The notes: generated from the letters alone by a model not told the origin. Shown: positions 1-4,531, numbered from the stretch's first letter. The stretch: 11,007 nt of DNA from DATLZC01 sp037444005 (GCA_037444005.1 JBBING010000079.1:1-11007), one strand, 5' to 3'. Numbers and translations are program-made.

Positions 1-267
1 CGCGGCGTGCGGCTCGCTGGCCGCCCGAGGCGGCTCCGGCGGCCGCTCTGGCGCGGCCGGAGCGGGCTCCGGCGCCGGAGGCGATTCCGCCGGGGTCGCG
101 TTCGCCGGGGACGGCGCCTTCTCGACGAGCCCGAAGGCGCCCTCTCGGGCGAACGGATTGTCGCGGTTGAGGATGGCGGCGCGGATCTCGGCGAGAATCT
201 CCTTGATCTCGCCTTTGACGATCTTCATCTCGCCTTCGAGGACCTGGAGCCGGTGATTGAGTTCCAT
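1..267 (-). CDS. Partial coiled-coil/Pro-Ala-rich protein after the archaellins (possible ArlC/D/E-type accessory protein)
   Basis: The frame opens at an ATG (265-267) and runs through all 89 codons to the left edge without a stop, so the C-terminus is missing. Residues 1-40 (MELNHRLQVLEGEMKIVKGE onward) have the charged heptad pattern of a coiled coil, with E/K-rich faces and leucine or isoleucine core positions. After an NPFARE stretch, residues 51-89 are a low-complexity Pro/Ala/Glu linker. A GGGAAGG-like ribosome site lies a few bases before the ATG. It is the next gene after four archaellins on the same strand, the place where archaea carry arlC/D/E, whose products are short coiled-coil proteins at the motor/chemotaxis interface. 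The function is inferred from position and coiled-coil character only; no ArlD/E domain is visible in this part. It could also be an unrelated structural or anchoring protein. Confidence 0.6.
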   Translation of the reverse strand, partial: MELNHRLQVLEGEMKIVKGEIKEILAEIRAAILNRDNPFAREGAFGLVEKAPSPANATPAESPPAPEPAPAAPERPPEPPRAASEPHAA

Positions 268-295
268 TGGCCTTCCCGCCTTTGGTGTGGATGTA

Positions 296-327
296 GGGGG
301 CCGTCCTCTACGGGGAGGACGGCCCCC
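296..327 (-). terminator. GC-rich hairpin between archaellin 4 and the coiled-coil gene
   Basis: A perfect 13-bp stem (GGGGGCCGTCCTC at 296-308, GAGGACGGCCCCC at 315-327) closes a 6-nt loop, 18 nt beyond the archaellin 4 stop. No T-tract follows on the minus strand, so full intrinsic termination is doubtful. It may be an attenuator or a 3'-end stabiliser that lets archaellin mRNA accumulate above the downstream accessory genes. Confidence 0.6.
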
Positions 328-345
328 GCATGTTCGTGTGCCCGC

Positions 346-936
346 TTACCGGAGGTTGACGACGTCCTCCAGGGAGCTGCCGGCCGGAAGCGTCCGCTGA
401 ATCACCACGTACGCGCCCAGCGGCGGCCGGACCTCCAGCGTGAACGTTTCGTTGTTTTGCAGCGTGATGCCGGCCCCGTCGATGTCGACCGTCACCTCCG
501 CGAGCTCGCCCGGCTCGAGCAGGTTGTCGGTGTCGCCCACGACCCAGTCCACCGTGTAGGTCAAATCGTTGATGTTGGTGCTCTCGTCGATGTAGGCGAC
601 GACTGTCTTGTTGATGGTGGCGCCGGGGTCGAGGTTGACCGGCTCGCCGCCCGCGGCCAGGCCGAGGTCGAACACCAGGGTGTCGACCGCGGTGTTGCCG
701 GCATTGGCGTTGGCGATGATGCTCCCGCGGAGCTCCAGGTTGCCCCGGGTCTTCTGGAGGCCGGCGTAGATGGTCTCCTTGCCCCGCTCGGAGCTGAAGA
801 GCCCGGTGCTCAGGACGACGAACGCGAACACCGCGGCCACGACCACGAACGCGATCAGGATGATGGCCGTCTCGAGGCCGGTGATGCCGCGCTCCTCGTG
901 AGCGGTCCGGCGAAAGAACCGGAAGAACGTGCGCAT
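346..936 (-). CDS. arlB: Archaellin 4 (archaeal-type flagellin, class III signal peptide)
   Basis: A 196-residue filament subunit. The first 17 residues (MRTFFRFFRRTAHEERG) form a basic leader ending in Arg-Gly, the usual cut site of archaellin prepilin peptidase (FlaK/PibD type). The mature protein would start ITGLETAIILIAF, a hydrophobic helix (about residues 18-47) that packs the filament core, as in euryarchaeal archaellins. Residues 70-196 form the outer beta domain and end in the family-like FTLEVRPPLGAYVVIQRT followed by NLR. An open frame extends upstream to 1224, but the ATG at 934-936 is preferred: it has AGGAGG 6 nt upstream and places the signal peptide at the N-terminus. Sequons N109-K-T and N162-E-T are visible. 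It is closest to archaellin 3, with a 203-bp identical block. Assembly would need ArlF/G/H/I/J and a prepilin peptidase, none of which is in the window. Confidence 0.93.
   Translation of the reverse strand: MRTFFRFFRRTAHEERGITGLETAIILIAFVVVAAVFAFVVLSTGLFSSERGKETIYAGLQKTRGNLELRGSIIANANAGNTAVDTLVFDLGLAAGGEPVNLDPGATINKTVVAYIDESTNINDLTYTVDWVVGDTDNLLEPGELAEVTVDIDGAGITLQNNETFTLEVRPPLGAYVVIQRTLPAGSSLEDVVNLR
626..828 (-). repeat. 203-bp identical block, copy in archaellin 4
   Basis: Every base here matches 1553-1755 in archaellin 3 at an offset of 927 bp. The block encodes the end of the hydrophobic helix through the GGEPVNLDP region. The flanking sequence of the two genes differs at many synonymous sites. 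Confidence 0.93.
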
Positions 937-942
937 GTGTTG

Positions 943-948
943 CCTCCT
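943..948 (-). promoter_or_regulatory. Ribosome binding site of archaellin 4
   Basis: AGGAGG on the minus strand, 6 nt before the ATG at 934-936. It decides this start over the much longer open frame reaching 1224. Confidence 0.85.
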
Positions 949-972
949 ACCGAATGAAAGGTGCCGTCGTGT

Positions 973-986
973 GTCCCGTTCGGGAC
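973..986 (-). promoter_or_regulatory. Leader hairpin of archaellin 4
   Basis: Perfect inverted repeat GTCCC-GAAC-GGGAC. Its proximal edge is 37 nt above the first base of the start codon, exactly as for the counterpart in the archaellin 3 leader (1900-1913). The loop GAAC is kept while the stem bases change. Confidence 0.45.
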
Positions 987-1172
987 CAGGGTTCGTTCTC
1001 GCCTCCTCGCACACCCCCTTTCCGGTCACCGCCCGCATCCGGTCGGGTCGGTGAGGGCAGGATTCCTGTCGGAGGTCCCGCCCTCGTGCGATGTGGAGAC
1101 GGGACGCTCCCTGCCACTGCGCGGCATCCATGCGTCCGCAAAGGGTTTCGTCACGTTTCGGACACTCGATCA

Positions 1173-1186
1173 GGGGGCCTGCACCC
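1173..1186 (-). promoter_or_regulatory. Leader motif GGGTGC-NNN-CCCCC (archaellin 4)
   Basis: The minus strand reads GGGTGCAGGCCCCC. The same GGGTGC-NNN-CCCCC pattern occurs in the leaders of archaellin 1 (3633-3646) and archaellin 2 (2829-2842), and can fold as a small GGGT/RCCC hairpin with a 4-nt loop. GATCAGGGGGC on the plus strand here (1168-1178) recurs at 2801-2811. Confidence 0.35.
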
Positions 1187-1209
1187 AACTTCGGGATGGC
1201 GACACGATG

Positions 1210-1239
1210 GCGGGCGGGCCTCAAACGAGGCCCGCCCGC
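1210..1239 (-). terminator. GC-rich hairpin after archaellin 3
   Basis: Perfect 13-bp stem (1210-1222 with 1227-1239, core CGGGCGGGCCTC/GAGGCCCGCCCG) and a 4-nt loop (GTTT on the minus strand), 30 nt past the archaellin 3 stop. No T-tract follows. It is analogous to the hairpins after the other three archaellins. Confidence 0.6.
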
Positions 1240-1269
1240 GAACTGTCGTCGGATGTCGGATGCTTGGCG

Positions 1270-1863
1270 CTAGCGCAGGTTGACGACGGTCTCCATCGAG
1301 GAGCCGGCCGGGAGCGTCCGCTGAATGACCAGGTATGCGCCCAGCGGCGGACGCACCTCCAGCGTGAACGTGTCGTTGTTGCTGAGCGCGGTGACGCCGG
1401 CGTTGATGACGTTCACCGTAACCTCGGCGAGCTCGCCCGGCTCCAGCAGGTTGTCGGTGTCACCGACGACCCAGTCGACGGTGTACGTCATGTCGTTGAT
1501 GTTGGTGCTGTCGTCGATGAACGCCACGATGGTCTTGTTCACCGTCGCGCTCGGGTCGAGGTTGACCGGCTCGCCGCCCGCGGCCAGGCCGAGGTCGAAC
1601 ACCAGGGTGTCGACCGCGGTGTTGCCGGCATTGGCGTTGGCGATGATGCTCCCGCGGAGCTCCAGGTTGCCCCGGGTCTTCTGGAGGCCGGCGTAGATGG
1701 TCTCCTTGCCCCGCTCGGAGCTGAAGAGCCCGGTGCTCAGGACGACGAACGCGAAGACGGCGGCGACGACCACGAACGCGATCAGGATGATGGCGGTCTC
1801 CAGCCCCGTGATCCCGCGCTCTTCGTCCTTCGTCCGGCGCAAGAACCGGAAGAATGTGCGCAT
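1270..1863 (-). CDS. arlB: Archaellin 3 (archaeal-type flagellin)
   Basis: A 197-residue archaellin. The leader MRTFFRFLRRTKDEERG ends in Arg-Gly for class III signal peptidase cleavage, followed by the ITGLETAIILIAF helix and the STGLFSSERGKETIYAGLQ segment shared by the array. The outer domain contains DTDNLLEPGEL (135-145), sequons N109-K-T and N163-D-T, and a C-terminus in FTLEVRPPLGAYLVIQRT plus NLR. The start at 1861-1863 is set by AAGGAGGT 5 nt upstream; a longer open frame to 2175 has no signal-peptide logic. It is collinear with archaellin 4 at a fixed 927-bp offset that includes the proximal leader, so the two arose by a recent tandem duplication, with one codon length difference near the C-terminus and a 203-bp homogenised tract. 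Confidence 0.93.
   Translation of the reverse strand: MRTFFRFLRRTKDEERGITGLETAIILIAFVVVAAVFAFVVLSTGLFSSERGKETIYAGLQKTRGNLELRGSIIANANAGNTAVDTLVFDLGLAAGGEPVNLDPSATVNKTIVAFIDDSTNINDMTYTVDWVVGDTDNLLEPGELAEVTVNVINAGVTALSNNDTFTLEVRPPLGAYLVIQRTLPAGSSMETVVNLR
1553..1755 (-). repeat. 203-bp identical block, copy in archaellin 3
   Basis: Identical to 626-828. Its distal part also matches archaellin 2 without a mismatch over 65 bp (archaellin 2 positions 2506-2570 correspond to archaellin 4 positions 758-822). Confidence 0.93.
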
Positions 1864-1868
1864 TCCTA

Positions 1869-1874
1869 CCTCCT
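1869..1874 (-). promoter_or_regulatory. Ribosome binding site of archaellin 3
   Basis: AGGAGG within AAGGAGGT on the minus strand, 5 nt before the ATG at 1861-1863. It supports the signal-peptide start. Confidence 0.85.
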
Positions 1875-1899
1875 TGCAGTTCAGTGTGGTGCCGTTCGT

Positions 1900-1913
1900 G
1901 ATCCGTTCGGACC
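1900..1913 (-). promoter_or_regulatory. Leader hairpin of archaellin 3
   Basis: GGTCC-GAAC-GGATC on the minus strand: a 5-bp stem with one G-U pair and the same GAAC loop as the archaellin 4 hairpin, again 37 nt from the start codon. The sequence just downstream (ACGGCACC) is shared too. Confidence 0.45.
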
Positions 1914-2033
1914 GCGCTGTGTTCGCTCCTGAGCCCCTCCTTTCGTGCGGTGGCGCGTCCCTGCGCGCTGCGATGCTGGCCTCCTCCTGCGAGGCGGCTC
2001 TCGCGCTCTTTTCGTCTCCGCGCCGGCGACGGC

Positions 2034-2076
2034 GCAGGGGGCCCGCCCCCGAATGCGCGCGGGGCAGGCCCCCTGC
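2034..2076 (-). terminator. GC-rich hairpin after archaellin 2
   Basis: Arms GCAGGGGGCC (2034-2043) and GGCCCCCTGC (2067-2076) give 10 bp, then one mismatch, then five more pairs (GCCCC/GGGGC). It starts 23 nt past the archaellin 2 stop, has no T-tract, and is of the same class as the other post-archaellin hairpins. Confidence 0.55.
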
Positions 2077-2099
2077 CGAATCTCCGGCCGGTTCGCCGG

Positions 2100-2684
2100 T
2101 TACCGGAGGTTGACGATCGGCTCCAGCGAGCTGCCGGCGGGCATGGTTCGCTGCACCACGAGGTACGCGCCCCACGGCGGCCGTATCTCGAGGGTGAAGG
2201 TGTCGTTGTTGGTGATGTTGAGACCCTGCCCGGCGATGTCGATGGTCAGTTGCACCAGTTCTCCGGGCTCCAGCAGGTTGTCGTTGTCCCCGGCCACGTC
2301 GGTCACCGTGTAGTCGAGGTCGTTGATGCTGGTCGAGTCGTCGATGTAAGCGACGACCGTCTTGTTTACCAGCGAGGCCGGATCGACGTTGACGGGCTCA
2401 CCGCCGGCGGCGAGGCCGAGATAGAGGATGAGCGTGTCGACCTGGCTTCCGCTGGTCTCGGCGACGATGCTCCCCCTCAACTCCAGGTTGCCGCGGGCCT
2501 TCTGCAGGCCGGCGTAGATGGTCTCCTTGCCCCGCTCGGAGCTGAAGAGCCCGGTGCTCAGGACGACGAAGGCGAACACCGCGGCGACGACCACGAAGGC
2601 GATCAGGATGATCGCGGTTTCGAGGCCGGTGATCCCGTCCTCCCGGCGCCGGAAGGACGCCCATGCTCGAAGAATCGTCCGCAT
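2100..2684 (-). CDS. arlB: Archaellin 2 (archaeal-type flagellin)
   Basis: A 194-residue archaellin. The 17-residue leader MRTILRAWASFRRREDG is basic but ends Asp-Gly rather than Arg-Gly, an unusual -2 residue for class III signal peptides. The core ITGLETAIILIAFVVVAAVF helix and SSERGKETIYAGLQ are identical to those of archaellins 3 and 4, while the surface domain diverges (for example ETSGSQVDTLILYLG). DNDNLLEPGEL lies at about 133-143; sequons are N107-K-T, N156-I-T and N160-D-T. The C-terminus is FTLEIRPPWGAYLVVQRT plus NLR. The ATG at 2682-2684 has a GGGGGTG ribosome-like site 6 nt upstream, weaker than the AGGAGG of archaellins 3 and 4. The array context makes a filament subunit nearly certain; minor versus major subunit cannot be told. 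Confidence 0.92.
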   Translation of the reverse strand: MRTILRAWASFRRREDGITGLETAIILIAFVVVAAVFAFVVLSTGLFSSERGKETIYAGLQKARGNLELRGSIVAETSGSQVDTLILYLGLAAGGEPVNVDPASLVNKTVVAYIDDSTSINDLDYTVTDVAGDNDNLLEPGELVQLTIDIAGQGLNITNNDTFTLEIRPPWGAYLVVQRTMPAGSSLEPIVNLR

Positions 2685-2765
2685 GCCAGTCACCCCCACT
2701 GTTTCGTCCGCCGCGGCGCTCGGGGCGCCTCGCGGTGGCTCGAACGGAGACCGGCGCTCCGCGCT

Positions 2766-2787
2766 GGTCCCTACGTTGTTTCGCCTA
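2766..2787 (-). promoter_or_regulatory. Leader element shared by archaellins 1 and 2 (copy 2)
   Basis: On the minus strand this reads TAGGCGAAACAACGTAGGGA then CC. It aligns with 3591-3614 in the archaellin 1 leader (TAGGCGAGAACCACTAAGGG and following). It overlaps a 7-bp hairpin with arms TTCGCCT (2780-2786) and AGGCGAA (2794-2800). It may be part of a structured leader RNA; no known riboswitch class was recognised. Confidence 0.35.
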
Positions 2788-2828
2788 CGGGAGAGGCGAA
2801 GATCAGGGGGCGCGCCCTTCAGGTCGGT

Positions 2829-2842
2829 GGGGGTTCGCACCC
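2829..2842 (-). promoter_or_regulatory. Leader motif GGGTGC-NNN-CCCCC (archaellin 2)
   Basis: The minus strand reads GGGTGCGAACCCCC: a GGGT/ACCC stem closing a GCGA loop, which is GNRA-like. It corresponds to the motifs at 1173-1186 and 3633-3646. The rest of the 2685-2974 gap holds no credible gene. Confidence 0.35.
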
Positions 2843-2915
2843 GGTCGAGCGGAGGGAGCCGTTCCGTCGCTTCCTCCCGGCGTGGGCCGAGGCCGGGTGG
2901 GCTGGAGAAGGAGAC

Positions 2916-2939
2916 GGGCCGCCCGGATGGAGGCGGCCC
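2916..2939 (-). terminator. GC-rich hairpin after archaellin 1
   Basis: Perfect 8-bp stem GGGCCGCC (2916-2923) with GGCGGCCC (2932-2939) and an 8-nt loop, 35 nt past the archaellin 1 stop. It is the weakest of the four post-archaellin hairpins. Confidence 0.45.
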
Positions 2940-2974
2940 ACCCACGACGGCGCCAGGAAGCGCACGGCTTCCGG

Positions 2975-3562
2975 TTATCGCAGGTTGACCACAGGCGGCA
3001 GCGAGAGCCCGGGCGGCAGCGTCCGCTGAATGACCAGGTACGCCCCCAGCGGCGGCCGCACTTCGAGGGTGAAGGTGTCGTTGTTGGACACGGTGAGCCC
3101 GGCCGCCGCGAAGTCGATATCCACCTGGGACAGCTCGCCCGGCTCGAGGAGGTTGTCCCCGTCGCCCACGATGTCCGTCGTCGTATAGGTCAGGTCCGGA
3201 ATGGCCTGCGCGTCGCTCACGTACGCGATGACCGTGCGGTTGACGGTGGCGTTCGGGTCGAGGTTCACGGGCTCGCCGCCGGCGGCGTTCCCGAGGAAGA
3301 TGGTGAGCGTGGTGACGCTCGTGCCGTTGGTGGCGGCGATCACGCCGCCGCGGAGCTCGAGGTTGCCCCGCGATTTCTGGAGCCCGGAGTACACTGTCTC
3401 CTTGCTGCGCTCGGAGCTGAAAAGGCCCGTGCTCAGCACGACGAAGGCGAACACGGACGCGACGACGACGAAGGCGATGAGAATGATGGCCGTCTCGAGG
3501 CCGGTGATACCCTGCTCGTCGGCTCTGTCGCGTCGCGGGTTGGGTGGCGTTTCCAGTCTCAT
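2975..3562 (-). CDS. arlB: Archaellin 1 (most divergent archaellin, first in the array)
   Basis: A 195-residue archaellin and the first transcribed gene of the array. Its 18-residue leader MRLETPPNPRRDRADEQG differs from the MRT leaders of the others, is Pro-rich, and ends Gln-Gly. The hydrophobic helix ITGLETAIILIAFVVVASVF is conserved, but SSERSKETVYSGLQ has changes where archaellins 2-4 are identical. The outer domain has DGDNLLEPGEL (about 134-144) and sequons N79-G-T, N104-A-T, N108-R-T and N161-D-T, and ends FTLEVRPPLGAYLVIQRT, then NLR. The ATG at 3560-3562 has a G-rich site (GGGGGG) 7 nt upstream. It lies divergent from the LuxR-type gene behind a 165-nt intergenic region with a strong hairpin. 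Its position and divergence fit a specialised subunit, for example a base-proximal one, but that is inference. Confidence 0.92.
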   Translation of the reverse strand: MRLETPPNPRRDRADEQGITGLETAIILIAFVVVASVFAFVVLSTGLFSSERSKETVYSGLQKSRGNLELRGGVIAATNGTSVTTLTIFLGNAAGGEPVNLDPNATVNRTVIAYVSDAQAIPDLTYTTTDIVGDGDNLLEPGELSQVDIDFAAAGLTVSNNDTFTLEVRPPLGAYLVIQRTLPPGLSLPPVVNLR

Positions 3563-3588
3563 GAACCGTCCCCCCGTCGGGAGCTCCA

Positions 3589-3625
3589 GGGGCTCCCTTA
3601 GTGGTTCTCGCCTAAGGGAAGCCCC
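3589..3625 (-). promoter_or_regulatory. Strong hairpin in the archaellin 1 leader
   Basis: Arms GGGGCTCCCTTAG (3589-3601) and CTAAGGGAAGCCCC (3612-3625) pair over 13 bp with a single bulged base and a 10-nt loop. It lies 27 nt upstream of the start codon, in what must be the 5' leader if transcription starts beyond it. It could be a regulatory RNA fold, a stabilising 5' hairpin or, read on the plus strand, nothing functional. Confidence 0.5.
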
Positions 3626-3632
3626 GCGGTGA

Positions 3633-3646
3633 GGGGGTAAGCACCC
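3633..3646 (-). promoter_or_regulatory. Leader motif GGGTGC-NNN-CCCCC (archaellin 1)
   Basis: The minus strand reads GGGTGCTTACCCCC: a GGGT/ACCC stem with loop GCTT. It is the third copy of the motif found at 1173-1186 and 2829-2842. Confidence 0.35.
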
Positions 3647-3675
3647 AATTCGGGTCGGGGAGGCACTGAGAAATC

Positions 3676-3686
3676 GGGGAGTCCCC
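3676..3686. promoter_or_regulatory. Palindrome in the archaellin/LuxR divergent region
   Basis: GGGGA-G-TCCCC is an 11-bp perfect dyad midway between the divergent archaellin 1 and LuxR-type genes. It is a possible operator; the short arms make chance occurrence in GC-rich DNA quite possible. Confidence 0.25.
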
Positions 3687-3727
3687 TACTGCCGTGGGGG
3701 CCGCGGCGCTGGCATGATGGCGTCGCT

Positions 3728-4429
3728 ATGGTGATCGCCAGTCCCTCTGCGACGAACGTACGAACGGTCGTTGTAAGCTCGGATGGTCTGCTTGCCGACC
3801 TCTACCGGCGGGCGCTGGACCGCAGCGGCGAGGTGCGGGTCGTCGGGTCGACGTCGTCGCCGGCCGAGGCGGCGCGGCTGCTGGCCGACGGCGCCGCCGA
3901 CGCCGTGGCCCTGATCCTGCGGTCGCCGCGGCCCGAGGACGTCGTCGAGGCGGTGAGGACGTTGAAGGCGGCCCGCGTGCGCGCGGGGGTGGTCGTCGTC
4001 ACGGACGGCTACGACCACCGGATCGCGGAGCTGCTCTCGTCGACGGGAATCGGCGGCTGGGGCTACCTGCCGGTGGAGTCGCTCGGTGACGTCTCTTCTC
4101 TGGAGGCGGCGGTCCGAGCCGCGGCCGACGGGCTCATCGTGCTCGACCAGCAGAGCGCACGCTCTGCACCCGCGCCAATCCAGCAGCTCACCCGGAGGCA
4201 GCGCGAGGTGCTGGAGCTGATGGCGCAGGGGTTCAGCAACGCCGAGATCGCGCGCCGGCTGGTCCTCGAACCCAAGTCGGTGGAGAACCACATCAACGCC
4301 ATCTTCAATCAGCTCGGCGTCAATCAGGACCCGGCCGGGCACCCGCGCGTTCGCGCGGTCCTGATGTACCTTCGGCTCTATCAGGGCGCAGGGTCCACCC
4401 AGAAAAACGACGGAGCGCGCGCCGCCTGA
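3728..4429 (+). CDS. LuxR/NarL-type regulator with degenerate receiver domain
   Basis: A 233-residue protein with a receiver-like N-terminal domain (about 10-135) and a LuxR-family helix-turn-helix (about 154-199: LTRRQREVLELMAQGFSNAE, then IARRL and KSVENHINAIFNQLGV). In NarL-type regulators the phospho-acceptor Asp sits at the end of the beta-3 strand (DVVLLDLR pattern). Here the strand reads DAVALILR, with Ile63 in the Asp place, and the usual conserved Lys region reads GYLPVE. Phosphorylation control is therefore unlikely; it may bind a ligand or act constitutively. The ATG at 3728 has no clear ribosome site, so the mRNA may be leaderless or GTG at 3731 may be used. It is divergent from the archaellin array, which makes it a candidate regulator of archaellin expression (inference). 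Confidence 0.85.
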   Translation: MVIASPSATNVRTVVVSSDGLLADLYRRALDRSGEVRVVGSTSSPAEAARLLADGAADAVALILRSPRPEDVVEAVRTLKAARVRAGVVVVTDGYDHRIAELLSSTGIGGWGYLPVESLGDVSSLEAAVRAAADGLIVLDQQSARSAPAPIQQLTRRQREVLELMAQGFSNAEIARRLVLEPKSVENHINAIFNQLGVNQDPAGHPRVRAVLMYLRLYQGAGSTQKNDGARAA

Positions 4430-4453
4430 GCGGTGGCGCAGCCCCCTCGCGTT

Positions 4454-4472
4454 CGCTTACACTGCGTAAGCG
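4454..4472. promoter_or_regulatory. Inverted repeat upstream of the PPOX gene
   Basis: CGCTTAC-ACTGC-GTAAGCG has 7-bp perfect arms and lies in the 102-nt gap before the PPOX gene. A possible -10 (TACACT, 4458-4463) falls inside it, so it could be an operator over a promoter. No matching -35 is evident. Confidence 0.35.
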
Positions 4473-4517
4473 CCCCCGACCGGGGACGCGTGTCCCGCTG
4501 TTTCTTTTCGGACAGGG

Positions 4518-4524
4518 AAAGGAG
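4518..4524 (+). promoter_or_regulatory. Ribosome binding site of the PPOX gene
   Basis: AAAGGAG, 7 nt before the ATG at 4532. It decides this start over the longer frame open from 4433. Confidence 0.8.
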
Positions 4525-4531
4525 TGACTCG

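Larger units (their letters stand above)
937..1269 (-). promoter_or_regulatory. 333-nt leader between archaellins 3 and 4
   Basis: No credible gene lies in this gap. Reading on the minus strand it holds, in order: the post-archaellin-3 hairpin (1210-1239); the leader motif GGGTGC-NNN-CCCCC (1173-1186); a GTCCG-AAA/TTT-G-CGGAC imperfect stem around 1134-1163; a perfect GTCCCG/CGGGAC dyad (973-986); and the AGGAGG ribosome site (943-948). I see no convincing -35/-10 pair. The length and the repeated folding elements suggest a structured 5' leader of archaellin 4 rather than spacer. Confidence 0.5.

Noticed and set aside
7..957. Long plus-strand open frames over the archaellins and over most minus-strand genes
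   Set aside because: They are antisense shadows rich in Arg, Asp, Val and Gly without domain motifs, caused by high GC at third positions.
346..1224. Extended 292-residue version of archaellin 4 (and similar extensions of archaellins 2 and 3)
   Set aside because: The extra N-terminal residues are GC-driven open frame. Internal ATGs with ribosome sites put the class III signal peptide at the N-terminus.
626..2570. CRISPR array or insertion sequence as the cause of the repeats
   Set aside because: The repeats lie in frame within paralogous coding regions. There are no spacers, transposase genes or terminal inverted repeats.
2821..2846. T-arm-like sequence GGGGGTTCGCACCC suggesting a tRNA
   Set aside because: No acceptor stem, anticodon arm or D-arm could be placed around it. 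It is better explained as the leader motif that recurs before other archaellins on the opposite strand.
1..3562. Archaeal origin of the whole contig
   Set aside because: Rrf2, LuxR-type, MoeZ/CysO/CysM, PPOX and rhodanese genes plus a sigma70-like promoter fit a bacterium. Without a marker gene this stays an inference.
3563..3727. Cyclic-di-GMP or other known riboswitch in the archaellin leaders
   Set aside because: The conserved cores of known classes (for example GEMM) were not found; only unclassified hairpins and short repeats are present.
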